Shown in pieces: positions 8,700 to 16,100 of a stretch of 64,000 nt of DNA (position 1 is its first letter; each line of letters opens with the position of its first letter). The notes under the pieces were generated by a model that saw nothing but the letters and a program-made list of their open reading frames with translations, had not been told where the DNA came from and did not search any database. Position numbers and translations under genes: made by a program. Source of the stretch: Phycisphaerae bacterium RAS1 (GTDB lineage: Bacteria > Planctomycetota > Phycisphaerae > UBA1845 > Fen-1342); assembly GCA_007859745.1 (NCBI GenBank), contig SMLU01000001.1, positions 2,418,001 to 2,482,000 of the forward strand, in the 5' to 3' direction.

Positions 8700-10193
8700 G
8701 TGAAGCCCAATAAACTGCCTGGCCGGATCACGCGTCTCGCGTGGATCGCGCCGCTCTTGATCGCGGCCTTCGCGGCCCGCGCGCTGGCCGACGGCCAGCG
8801 CGCCGAGTTCGCGCGCGATCGAGTGATCGTTCGCCTGGCGCCGCATCTTCGCCCGGCGGCGACGGATGGACCCGTGTGCGTCGACCGCGGGCCGATCGAC
8901 GCGTCGCTGGCAAAGTGGAAAGCACGCCGCGCAGCTCCGCTGATCCGCGACGGCTGCCGCAACGCGCGCCCGGCCGCCGGCCGCCGGCTCGATCGCACTT
9001 TCGTCATTGAAGTGCCCGCCGGCTCGGACACGGCCGCATTCGCGGCGGAGCTGGCGCTCGCGCCCGGCGTTGAACAGGCCGAGCTGGACGGCCTGGGCGG
9101 CATCGCCTCGACCATTCCGAATGACCCGAACTTCGCCGTTCAGTGGGGACTCGACAACACCGGCCAGCTTGGCGGCGTGCCCGACGCTGATCTCGACGTG
9201 CCGGAGACGTGGGACTACACCACCGGCGCCGCGACCGTGACCATCGCGATTGTCGACACCGGCGTGCAGGCGGATCATCCGGACCTCGCCGGCAAAGTTC
9301 TCCCCGGCTGGAACACGTACAACAACAACAGCGACACCACTGACCCGCACGGCCACGGCACCTTTGTCGCGGGAGTGGCGGCGGCGATTGGCAATAACGG
9401 CGTCGGGGTCGCCGGGATGAACTGGAACGCCCGGATTCTCCCGGTGCGCTGCGTGTCTCCGGCCGGCTCCGGGACCGAGAGCCAGTGTGCAGCGGCTATC
9501 GTCTGGGCGACAGACAACGGCGCCGACGTGATCTCGATGAGTCTCCAGTATTACTCGGGGACGGCGCTGCTGCGCGACGCCGTCGCGTATGCGTATGACA
9601 GCGGCGTGCTGCCGATCGCGGCGGCCGGCAACGGGCAGGGACCGATCGTGGCGTTTCCGGCGCGATTCCCCAAGTGCATGGCGGTGAGCGCGACCAACCG
9701 CAATGACGCGCTCTGGCCCGGATCAAACTACGGCCCGGAAATGGACGTGTCGGCCCCTGGGCAGGAAGTCTACTCGCTGTGGAAAAACAGCGGCTACCAG
9801 TTGCTCTCCGGCACGTCGATGGCGACGCCGCACGTCAGCGGCCTGGCGTCGCTGCTGCTCTCGATCGATCCGTCGCTTCTGCCGGTCGAACTGGAGTCGG
9901 CCCTCATTTCCACGGTGACGGACCTGGGTCCGGAGGGTTTTGACGACGAATTCGGCTGGGGTCGGGTTAACGCGCTGGCCGCGGTGCGGAGCGTCACGCC
10001 GCTGGGCGATTCCAACTGCGACGGCCAGGTGAACGTGCTGGACATCAACGCGTTTGTGCTGGCGCTGTCCGACCCGGCGGCCTACGCGGCGCTGTATCCC
10101 GGCTGTGCACGGATTCGCGCCGACATCAACGGCGACGGCGCGGTGGATGTGCTGGATATCAATGAGTTTGTCGCAGTGATCGCGGGGGCCTGA
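8700..10193 (+). CDS. secreted subtilisin-like serine protease with dockerin-like C-terminus
   Basis: Exported S8-family endopeptidase. GTG 8700 is preferred because AGGAAA precedes it and the product (497 aa) then starts with a clean signal peptide (basic region, then LAWIAPLLIAAFAARALA); ATG 8658 is the alternative. The catalytic triad is visible: Asp186 in IAIVDTGV, His219 in HGHGTFVAG and Ser373 in LSGTSMATPHVSGLA. An inhibitor-I9-like prodomain probably fills residues 35-135. The last 62 residues hold two calcium-loop motifs (DSNCDGQVNVLD and DINGDGAVDVLD) of dockerin type, separated by ALSDPAAYAALYPGC. The same tail ends three other proteins in the window. Confidence 0.92.
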   Translation: MKPNKLPGRITRLAWIAPLLIAAFAARALADGQRAEFARDRVIVRLAPHLRPAATDGPVCVDRGPIDASLAKWKARRAAPLIRDGCRNARPAAGRRLDRTFVIEVPAGSDTAAFAAELALAPGVEQAELDGLGGIASTIPNDPNFAVQWGLDNTGQLGGVPDADLDVPETWDYTTGAATVTIAIVDTGVQADHPDLAGKVLPGWNTYNNNSDTTDPHGHGTFVAGVAAAIGNNGVGVAGMNWNARILPVRCVSPAGSGTESQCAAAIVWATDNGADVISMSLQYYSGTALLRDAVAYAYDSGVLPIAAAGNGQGPIVAFPARFPKCMAVSATNRNDALWPGSNYGPEMDVSAPGQEVYSLWKNSGYQLLSGTSMATPHVSGLASLLLSIDPSLLPVELESALISTVTDLGPEGFDDEFGWGRVNALAAVRSVTPLGDSNCDGQVNVLDINAFVLALSDPAAYAALYPGCARIRADINGDGAVDVLDINEFVAVIAGA

Positions 10194-10503
10194 CTCGTCG
10201 AGCCTGTGCGAGCGCGTTGATGCGGCGCGTGGGTTTTGACGCACCGCTCGGGGGATTTCACACAGCGACCCCGGCGTAATGCGATGAAACGCGGCTTGCG
10301 GCCGTTTTTCCGGTCGGCACGGGAATTGCTTGTTGAACAAGAGAATAACCGCGACGCGCTGCTGCCCTTGGCGCGGCGTCTGTGCGAGTCGTGACAACGG
10401 CGGGTGAGCGCGGGGTACTGGCTTCGACCAAGATGTCTGCGCTCGCGCACCCGGCGCGGCGCCGGGGGAATTGCGCGAGTGCGTTCCAGGAAAGGAGTCT
10501 GTC
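10194..10503 (+). other. 310-bp leader region of the small exported-protein gene
   Basis: No gene fits here. The region carries a sigma-54-like promoter (10314-10330) and an inverted repeat, CTTGTT-G-AACAAG (10329-10341), at the expected transcription start. That leaves a long 5' leader of about 160 nt. Confidence 0.55.
10314..10330 (+). promoter_or_regulatory. sigma-54 (RpoN) type -24/-12 promoter
   Basis: TCGGCACGGGAATTGCT matches the consensus TGGCACG-N4-TTGCW with a single mismatch (T to C at the first base) and exact spacing of the GG and GC elements. It points toward the exported-protein gene at 10504. A second, better match precedes the exported protein at 62924. Confidence 0.6.
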
Positions 10504-10881
10504 ATGACTTCGAGAAAGTGGTTAGGGGTGCTGGCCGCGGCCGGCACCGCAGCAACGGCGCTTGGCGCGTCGTTCACATGGACCGGGGGGCACGGGTCGA
10601 ACTGGACCGACTGCGGCAGCTGGAGCTACACCGGCTTGCCGTCGAGCTGCTATCCGAGCACCAAGTCGGACGATGTGACCATCCCCGTGCGTCAGGGCGG
10701 GGGTGGATGGACGATCGACCTGGTGAACATCGACCAGGTGGACGACATCACGATCTTCGAGAGTGTGGATTTTGGCCCAGTCAGCGGAACGCCGACGCTG
10801 AAATGCGACACTCTGACGATCGAGGCCAGCAACGCGGAGGAGATCATCCTGACGTTTGACGGCGCGACGATCAGCGGATGA
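10504..10881 (+). CDS. small exported protein, unknown function
   Basis: 125 aa from ATG 10504, preceded by AAGGAG at good spacing. An N-terminal signal peptide (MTSRKWLGVLAAAGTAATAL) is followed by FTWTGGHGSNWTDCGSW, a Trp/Asn-rich start that resembles the beginning of the 12173 product (FAVTSGDWNNANNW). The rest is beta-rich with Thr/Ile repeats. It ends at ILTFDGATISG, which resembles the segment ISFDGTEIYG encoded after the stop of the 12173 gene, so it may be a short or truncated member of the same family. It is driven by the sigma-54-like site at 10314, and the dockerin-tailed gene at 10922 follows after 40 nt. No function assigned. Confidence 0.7.
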   Translation: MTSRKWLGVLAAAGTAATALGASFTWTGGHGSNWTDCGSWSYTGLPSSCYPSTKSDDVTIPVRQGGGGWTIDLVNIDQVDDITIFESVDFGPVSGTPTLKCDTLTIEASNAEEIILTFDGATISG

Positions 10882-10921
10882 CGCCCGCATGATGCGCATC
10901 AACGGGTCATGGAGAACCGCC

Positions 10922-12115
10922 ATGAAACTCCGAAGGTCGGTGTTTCCGATCGTGCTGGGTCTTGGTGTCTGCGTTTCCGAGGCTCAGGTACCGCCGGGCT
11001 ATCGGATCGTGCAGCTCATGTACACGCCGGACCAGTTTGACCGGACACCGTCTATCAACAACTGCGGGCAGGTCGTCTTCTGCACGCGCTTCGATCCAAA
11101 TGACTGGAACACGGGCGAGATCATGCTGTATGAGGACGGAAAGTTCATTCGACTCACGAACGATAACGTGCGCGACGATGCTCCGGACATAAACGACGCC
11201 GGGACGATCGTCTGGCATCGCGGGATCGGTCCTAACGGCACTGCGGAAATCGTGATGCTGAAGGACGGCGAGCTGAAGCAGATCACCGATGACGCCTGGG
11301 ACGATCAGGTTCCCCGTATCAATCAGGCCGGGCAAATCGCCTGGTATCAGCGCACCGGCGCTGGCTGCGCCTCGTCCGAGTCGAATGTCATGTTTTTCGA
11401 TGGAGAGACCATCCACACAATCGTCGCCGACGGCGAATCCAACCAGTGGGTGCGCCTGAACGACTACGACGAATTGGTTTGGACGCGCTTCAACTTCTGC
11501 CAATCCCCCTGGACGTCGGAGCAAATGCTCTACTCGGGCGGCGTGATCACTCAACTGACTGCCGGCCAGGTTTCATCCGCAAGTCCGGACATCAACAACG
11601 CCGGCGACGTCGCCTGGTTCCATCGCGTGCCCCCGGACTACCATCACGCCATTGACGTGTGGCGGGCGGGGGTCACGACGCGCCTGACCGAGTGGGGTAG
11701 CGGCGTCAGAATCGGGAACAACGGCGACGTATTTTTCGATCGTTGGCATGACGACACGCAGACGTGGCAGGTGTGGTTGTATCGAGAAGGGACGTACTTC
11801 CAACTCTCGGATGATCCGTTCTGGAACTACGTCTTCGACCTGAATGACCGCGGCGAGCTCGTCTGGCATTCCGGCGACCCGTTCACGGAGGACATTCGAG
11901 CGCTCCTGCGTTATTCAGCAGGCGATCTGAACTGTGACGGCAGCGTGAACACACTGGACATCGGGCCGTTCGTCACGGCGCTGATTGATCCGCAAGGCTA
12001 TGCCGCGGAGCACCCGTCATGCGACGCCATTCTCGCGGACACAAACGGTGATGGTCAGGCGAATGTGCTTGACATCAACGGGTTTATCGATCTGATCATG
12101 CGAGGCAGTGATTGA
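10922..12115 (+). CDS. secreted beta-propeller-like protein with dockerin-like C-terminus
   Basis: 397 aa from ATG 10922; the basic start, the hydrophobic stretch SVFPIVLGLGVCVSEA and AQV form a signal peptide. The body contains about six or seven repeats of about 45 residues with the pattern P-x-I-N-x-x-G-x-[IV]-x-[WF] (PSINNCGQVVF, PDINDAGTIVW, PRINQAGQIAW, PDINNAGDVAW, DLNDRGELVW), like TolB/bacterial beta-propeller surface proteins. The C-terminal 60 residues are the same dockerin-like module as in the S8 protease: DLNCDGSVNTLD, then ALIDPQGYAAEHPSC, then DTNGDGQANVLD. Ligand unknown. Confidence 0.85.
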   Translation: MKLRRSVFPIVLGLGVCVSEAQVPPGYRIVQLMYTPDQFDRTPSINNCGQVVFCTRFDPNDWNTGEIMLYEDGKFIRLTNDNVRDDAPDINDAGTIVWHRGIGPNGTAEIVMLKDGELKQITDDAWDDQVPRINQAGQIAWYQRTGAGCASSESNVMFFDGETIHTIVADGESNQWVRLNDYDELVWTRFNFCQSPWTSEQMLYSGGVITQLTAGQVSSASPDINNAGDVAWFHRVPPDYHHAIDVWRAGVTTRLTEWGSGVRIGNNGDVFFDRWHDDTQTWQVWLYREGTYFQLSDDPFWNYVFDLNDRGELVWHSGDPFTEDIRALLRYSAGDLNCDGSVNTLDIGPFVTALIDPQGYAAEHPSCDAILADTNGDGQANVLDINGFIDLIMRGSD

Positions 12116-12123
12116 CAACAAAG

Positions 12124-12153
12124 ACCGAACCGGCGTGACGCGCCGTCGGTCTC
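12124..12153. terminator. hairpin between two exported-protein genes
   Basis: GACCGA and TCGGTC close a stem continued by CCGGCG/CGCCG around a short loop. There is no clear T-tract, so it could be a processing or attenuation hairpin between the propeller-like gene and the next gene. Confidence 0.4.
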
Positions 12154-12172
12154 AGAATAAGGAGTGAAATCC

Positions 12173-12511
12173 ATGAAATCACATTTCGTTCGTGCAATGT
12201 GGGGCGCCGCAGTCGCGATGAGCTGGGGGACTGCGTACGCCACAAACTTCACGTTCGCTGTGACAAGTGGCGACTGGAACAACGCGAACAACTGGACGCC
12301 GCCGACGGGTCCTCCGTCGCAGAATGACCAGGCGACGATCCCGTCCGGCAAGACCTGTCTGGTGACACAGACCGGTCACCAGATCGCCAAGCTCGTGGTC
12401 GAGGAGGGCGGCGTCGTTGGAATGGTCGGCGGAACGCTCGAAGTGCTGCCGCCGCCGCCGTACCTGCAAAACCCTCTGATCATCGTCCACGGCACGCTCT
12501 ACTTCAAATAA
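12173..12511 (+). CDS. exported protein, N-terminal part before an in-frame stop
   Basis: 112 aa from ATG 12173, with AAGGAG upstream. A signal peptide (MKSHFVRAMWGAAVAMSWGT) is followed by NFTFAVTSGDWNNANNW, the start typical of beta-helical/autotransporter-like surface proteins, then beta-rich sequence (LVVEEGGVVGMVGGTLEVL). TAA at 12509 ends the frame, yet the same frame continues with protein-like sequence for about 105 codons (see 12512-12829). It is therefore probably the front part of a longer exported protein. It resembles the product at 10504. Confidence 0.6.
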   Translation: MKSHFVRAMWGAAVAMSWGTAYATNFTFAVTSGDWNNANNWTPPTGPPSQNDQATIPSGKTCLVTQTGHQIAKLVVEEGGVVGMVGGTLEVLPPPPYLQNPLIIVHGTLYFK

Positions 12512-12829
12512 GGCCTCGAGCGCAATGTCCCGGTTCTCACGATCTCCTTCGACGGAACCGAAATCTACGGCGTGGGGACGATCTCAGGCCGCAAGGCCGA
12601 CTTCGGGCAGTACGCCGGCGGTCGGATCACCGGCGACAATGACTCGCCCGTGCCGGTGCATATCAACGGCCCGACCCTGGCCGGGTCGTTGAAGATCGAT
12701 GGGCTGACGATCGACCTCGATTCTTACGTGCTGGTGGACGGCGCGGATGACGTCATGGAATTCGGCGCGCAGCAGTCCCTCCAGACAAAGCTACAGGCAA
12801 TAGACCCGAGCGACCGCAACCGCGACGCG
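12512..12829 (+). pseudogene. in-frame continuation of the 12173 gene after a stop codon
   Basis: After TAA 12509-12511 the same frame encodes GLERNVPVLTISFDGTEIYG, then VGTISGRKADF, SLKIDGLTIDLDSYVLVDGA and so on, with the beta-strand/Gly/Asp pattern of the upstream part. Near 12830 it runs into a GC hairpin (12836-12866) and loses coding character. Best read as a gene broken by a nonsense change and 3' loss. Readthrough is possible but not shown. Confidence 0.55.
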
Positions 12830-12835
12830 ATAACC

Positions 12836-12866
12836 GGGTCCGCCGGGCGCCAAACCCGGCGGACCC
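12836..12866. terminator. strong hairpin downstream of the broken exported-protein gene
   Basis: GGGTCCGCCGGG pairs perfectly with CCCGGCGGACCC over a 7-nt loop. There is no adjacent T-run on the plus strand. Confidence 0.5.
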
Positions 12867-12959
12867 CGCGTCGCTCACGGCGCCGTCACGCGCAGCGTGT
12901 AAGGCGCGTTCGGGGGTGGGCCGACGCCCCGGGTCGGTCGGATCGGTTCTGGTTTTTTT

Positions 12960-13021
12960 GTCGCGTCGGATCTTCGCGTCCGACGCTGAAATCGCCGTCG
13001 GACACAAAGGTCCGACGCTAC
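12960..13021. repeat. hairpin repeat, family F copy 1
   Basis: 62 bp starting GTCGCGTCGGATCTTCGCGTCCGACG and ending TCCGACGCTAC. It contains two small palindromes and matches 54806-54867 over its full length with spacer differences. Confidence 0.85.
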
Positions 13022-13065
13022 GCGTGGGCGCGGACCGCGTTCGCCAGCGCACCCGCCTCGAGAGA

Positions 13066-13103
13066 AAAAAAACGCCGTCGCCCGGATCAGGCGGCGGCGT
13101 CTC
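13066..13103 (-). terminator. rho-independent terminator, minus strand
   Basis: ACGCCGTCGCC pairs with GGCGGCGGCGT (one mismatch), and the minus strand then reads TTTTTTTT. No intact minus-strand gene lies just upstream of it now. Confidence 0.55.
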
Positions 13104-13418
13104 CTTTGGACATTCGCCGAGGCGGCGAAGCGCCACGTGGCGCTCACTTAGCGCAGTCGCGCCGAGGCGAGTCCGCCGATCCGTCGCCGAAACGGCGCGG
13201 GCGGCGACGGGAAAAACCGCATCAGGCGGGAGCCGCGGTCATTCCCAGGATTAAGAGGTCCGGCGCCGGCAAGTTGGAGCCCGCGGAGCCGAACGTTGCG
13301 AAGCAGAGACATCAGACAGAGTCGCAAGGCGGCGACAGGGAATCGCGCCGCACGTGAGATTGCACTTTAGCAAATGGCCGGTGGCTTGTCCAGAGCGATA
13401 ACTGACGCGACAAAGAGC

Positions 13419-14834
13419 GGGGTCGGCATCAACTTAGTGGGTAGTTTTCAGGCGACCCTGGCTAACGGTCGCGTGTTCCAGACGCGCTCCCAGTCGCTGT
13501 TGAGGTGGGCGACGCGGAGCGAGAGGACGTTTTGGGATCCGGCCTTGGACCAGCGCATTCCGCAGCGTTTCATTCGCAGGGCGACCACGTGCTTGCAGGC
13601 CGCTTCGACCCGGCCCGAGCCGATGTCCAGGCCCATCTCTCGGAAGCGGTCATAGGCCAATCGATCGTCCTGGTTCTCGATGTAGGTGATCAGGGCTTGT
13701 AACGCCGCCCGCTTGTTCTTGGCGCGCGTGCCGCAGCGCTCGGCCTTCAACTGGTCGAGAATCGCGCGCACCTGCCCGTCCCACAGCAGCGTTTCGATCG
13801 ATTTCACCCAGCTCGCCGTTTCCGGCGTTTGCTCGCCCCCCAGGGCCCGCCCGCAGGTCCACACGTGCTCCATCGCGTGATACCAGTCCACGATGCAGAC
13901 CGCCTCTTTCAACAACCCGCCGATGTGCTCCCAGATCCACCGCGCCCCGTCGCCCAGCAGCACCACGCGCCGGGCCCGCTCCAGGCCGCAGCGACAGGCC
14001 AATTCCCAGACGAACGACACGAACGCCGCCGCGCCTTCAAACCGCACCCCGTAGCGCACTTCGCGATCCACGCCGGCGGGCTGGCCGGGCTGATCCCAAT
14101 AGCACGCCACGCACTTGGCTTCGTGCCAGCCGTCCGCCTGGTGCACCTGCACGCCGTCCACGGTCACATAGAACGTCTCCGGCGACGCCTCCGCCGGCGG
14201 CGCTTTCCACTCCGCCATGGCCGCGGCCCGTTGCTGCTCCTGCTGCGCCGCCACCCCGCCCACCCGCTCCGTCAGCCGCTCAATCGTCGCTTCGCTCAGC
14301 CGCTGACCGGTCAGCGCGTACAACGTGGACGCGGCGCTGGCAAACGTGTTCTCAATCCCCAAGAGCGCCGCCGCCTTCGCCAGACCGACGCTCTCGGCCC
14401 CCGCCCCCAACCCCACCCGCTCGTCGTACGGCAACGCCGACCGGCCGCAAGACCGGCAGCGGTAGTACGCACGCCGAATCCCGATCTGACCCATCTGCGT
14501 CGCAATCAGCTTGGGCCGCTGATCCACAAACCGCTGCGCCCCGCCGCACCCGCACACCCGGCTGGTTCCCTCATACCCCAGCTTCTGCCGCCCCAAATGA
14601 AGCTCGACCGCTCTTGCCCCGATCCGCCGAACCGCCTCCAGAACCGCCGTTTCCACCTGCGTCAAATCATCCGACAGCAAAACCCCATCCTCCCCGCAAA
14701 ACGCCAACACCTGCTCGGCAACGCTGGTAAGATCCACGTTTGGCCCTCCTTGGCCAATGGCTCGCTCAAACCCCACGCCATTGAAACCGAGGCCAGGGCC
14801 TTTGTCTTTTACCCACTAAGTTGATGCCGACCCC
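13419..14834. mobile_element. complete ISKra4-family insertion sequence
   Basis: 1416 bp bounded by perfect 25-bp terminal inverted repeats (13419-13443 starting GGGGTCGGCATCAACTTAG; 14810-14834 ending GATGCCGACCCC). Outside them is a direct repeat AAAGAGC (13412-13418 and 14835-14841), read as the target-site duplication. It contains one transposase on the minus strand. Intact ends and duplication imply recent insertion. Confidence 0.95.
13448..14776 (-). CDS. ISKra4-family transposase
   Basis: 442-aa DDE transposase. An N-terminal zinc-finger-like region (CGCGG and YYRCRSCG, about residues 74-112) is followed by the catalytic DDE core: Asp in YVTVDGVQVHQ, Asp in LLGDGARWIWEH and Glu in GSGRVEAACKH. 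The conserved tail RMKRCGMRWSKAGSQNVLSLR follows. Length and motifs fit ISKra4. The frame is intact and lies between perfect terminal repeats, so the element could be active. The first ATG (14776) gives MGFERAIGQ; an internal start a few residues on cannot be excluded. Confidence 0.93.
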   Translation of the reverse strand: MGFERAIGQGGPNVDLTSVAEQVLAFCGEDGVLLSDDLTQVETAVLEAVRRIGARAVELHLGRQKLGYEGTSRVCGCGGAQRFVDQRPKLIATQMGQIGIRRAYYRCRSCGRSALPYDERVGLGAGAESVGLAKAAALLGIENTFASAASTLYALTGQRLSEATIERLTERVGGVAAQQEQQRAAAMAEWKAPPAEASPETFYVTVDGVQVHQADGWHEAKCVACYWDQPGQPAGVDREVRYGVRFEGAAAFVSFVWELACRCGLERARRVVLLGDGARWIWEHIGGLLKEAVCIVDWYHAMEHVWTCGRALGGEQTPETASWVKSIETLLWDGQVRAILDQLKAERCGTRAKNKRAALQALITYIENQDDRLAYDRFREMGLDIGSGRVEAACKHVVALRMKRCGMRWSKAGSQNVLSLRVAHLNSDWERVWNTRPLARVA

Positions 14835-14888
14835 AAAGAGCGAGGTGGCTAAGTTTTTGGCCGACGCGGCCGGCGGGGCCGCGTTTCT

Positions 14889-14982
14889 GAAACCGCCGGG
14901 CCGAGCGGCGGGTTGACGTTCGGGAGCGAGCGGCGCCGCGCGGCCGTGGACGTTACCCCGCCGCTTGGCGCGGCGGGTTCGG
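14889..14982. repeat. bipartite palindromic element, family A copy 2
   Basis: 94 bp. The left arm is slightly diverged (AACCGCCGGGCCGAGCGGCG), the core is GAGCGAGCGGCGCCG and the right arm CCGCCGCTTGGCGCGGCGGG is intact. It lies 55 bp right of the ISKra4 element. Confidence 0.85.
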
Positions 14983-15015
14983 AAAGACGCCGCCGATCGT
15001 GACCTTCATTACACG

Positions 15016-15060
15016 CCCGGAAAAAAGTCCGGGCGGGTCGCTTGTGCGACTCGCCCGGTC
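15016..15060 (-). terminator. terminator of the small-peptide cluster, minus strand
   Basis: On the minus strand GGGCGAGTCGC pairs with GCGACCCGCCC and is followed by GGACTTTTTT. It lies about 60 nt beyond the last of the four peptide genes and would end their transcript. Confidence 0.6.
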
Positions 15061-15117
15061 GTGACTGCATTCCGGTCAGTCGGCCCCGGGGCCGACCATC
15101 GGCTGCTGTTCGAGCAC

Positions 15118-15252
15118 CTAGTTATTGGTGCCGAGCAGACCGCCAAACAGCCTGGTCAGACTGAACGTGCCCCCAATGTTGGGGATGCAGCTCGCGCCAA
15201 GGGCCATGTAGCCCGTGGCCAGCAGCACGAGTGTGGCAAACTTCTTGGACAT
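15118..15252 (-). CDS. tiny exported Cys peptide, cluster member 4
   Basis: 44 aa from ATG 15252 with GGAGA upstream; a slightly longer start (METTMSKK, 15264) is possible. MSKKFATLVLLATGYMALGA is a short basic-plus-hydrophobic export signal followed by SCIPNIGGTFSLTRLFGG. It is the last of four tandem minus-strand genes sharing the plan M-[TS]-[KR]-x, hydrophobic stretch, [GS]-C-[IL], then a 15-35-residue amphipathic tail. Not recognised as a known family. The lipobox is imperfect (LGASC), so lipidation is possible but unproven. A terminator follows at 15016-15060. Confidence 0.6.
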   Translation of the reverse strand: MSKKFATLVLLATGYMALGASCIPNIGGTFSLTRLFGGLLGTNN

Positions 15253-15371
15253 CGTTGTCTCCATTTCTTTTCGTTCGACCGCCGCTCGCACGAGGGCGAG
15301 CCGGCGGGCGGGTGTTTCAAGTACCGTGGCGCCCGCAATGCCGACGGCCTGAGCCGCCGGGCAGTCGCGGT

Positions 15372-15542
15372 TTAGCCAAACAGCTCTTCCTGGAGAACGT
15401 CCAGTCCGATGTTCAGCCAACGGGGCTGGTTGGGGAAACCGCCGTTGAAGAAACCGTCAAAGAACGAGCCAAGGCAGCCGCCCTGGAAGAGCGTCGCGCC
15501 GCCGAACAGCAGGGCGCTCATAGCCATCCACTTCTTCGTCAT
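15372..15542 (-). CDS. tiny exported Cys peptide, cluster member 3
   Basis: 56 aa from ATG 15542, preceded on its strand by GAGGAG about 9 nt away. It reads MTKKWMAMSALLFGGATLFQ, then GGCLGSFFDGFFNGGF and a tail ending LDVLQEELFG. It shares GATLFQxxGC with member 2 (GTLFQSAGC), which shows the genes are paralogues. A single Cys follows the hydrophobic stretch, and the tail is rich in Phe and Gly. Function unknown. Confidence 0.65.
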   Translation of the reverse strand: MTKKWMAMSALLFGGATLFQGGCLGSFFDGFFNGGFPNQPRWLNIGLDVLQEELFG

Positions 15543-15626
15543 GTTCTGAATCTCCTCTACCCACTCAACCGCGCGAGGCGACTTTCGAAGCCAACGCTGG
15601 GTTGGTCGGAATTCGGTTCCACTCGT

Positions 15627-15755
15627 TTAGTCAACCACGCTCAGCCAGAGCGACGTTCCGGCCAGGTCGCCCAGGAAACGGGCGATGCAGCCAGCCGACT
15701 GGAAAAGCGTGCCGGCGGCGGTGAGCGCGCCAAGCAGGATCATCTTCCGCGTCAT
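15627..15755 (-). CDS. tiny exported Cys peptide, cluster member 2
   Basis: 42 aa from ATG 15755 with a strong AAGGAG at the right distance. It reads MTRKMILLGALTAAGTLFQS, then AGCIARFLGDLAGTSLWLSV and VD. The part after the Cys is an amphipathic helix candidate ending in an acidic residue. The preceding peptide gene ends 45 nt upstream. Function unknown; paralogue of its neighbours. Confidence 0.65.
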   Translation of the reverse strand: MTRKMILLGALTAAGTLFQSAGCIARFLGDLAGTSLWLSVVD

Positions 15756-15800
15756 TCGTGAATCTCCTTTTTGATTCTTTTTGGACCTGAGCAACCCGTT

Positions 15801-15923
15801 CTAGTCGAAGTTAACCGCGACCAGAATGCGCTGCACGACCGCCTCGAGGCAGCCGTTCCCGAGCCCCAGCCCCATGACGGCGCCCGTCGTGAGGAGCAGT
15901 GCTCTCTTCCACAGTTTGGTCAT
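15801..15923 (-). CDS. tiny exported Cys peptide, cluster member 1
   Basis: 40 aa from ATG 15923 with AAAGGAGG upstream, the best ribosome site of the set. It reads MTKLWKRALLLTTGAVMGLG, then LGNGCLEAVVQRILVAVNFD. The plan is the same as the other three: basic start, hydrophobic stretch, Gly-Cys-Leu, then a helical tail ending in Asp. It is the promoter-proximal gene of the series. The 177 bp upstream to mtnA hold no other gene. Confidence 0.65.
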   Translation of the reverse strand: MTKLWKRALLLTTGAVMGLGLGNGCLEAVVQRILVAVNFD

Positions 15924-16100
15924 CGCGAGCCTCCTTTAGAGGTTCAACCATTCCTTGGTTCGGTACTACTCTGAAAGGCACCGCGCCAATCGCACCGAAC
16001 ACGGTCTGAAACGAACTTGCGATCATCGAACGGGTCGCGCCCGGAGGCGAAAACCCAGATCCGACCGCGCCACAAAATTTGGGTCGCCAGTGTAAACCCG

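Larger units (their letters stand above)
12867..13418. other. gene-free stretch with hairpins and repeat family F
   Basis: About 550 bp with no supportable gene. It contains family F copy 1 (12960-13021) and a minus-strand terminator (13066-13103). Both suggest that a minus-strand gene once lay to the right, before the ISKra4 insertion or decay. Short minus-strand frames here (for example ending LPAPDLLILGMTAAPA) are not convincing. Confidence 0.5.

Noticed and set aside
13105-13400. Short minus-strand frames between the orphan terminator and ISKra4 as a PEP-CTERM remnant
   Set aside because: No VPEP motif or basic tail can be aligned; too degraded to call.
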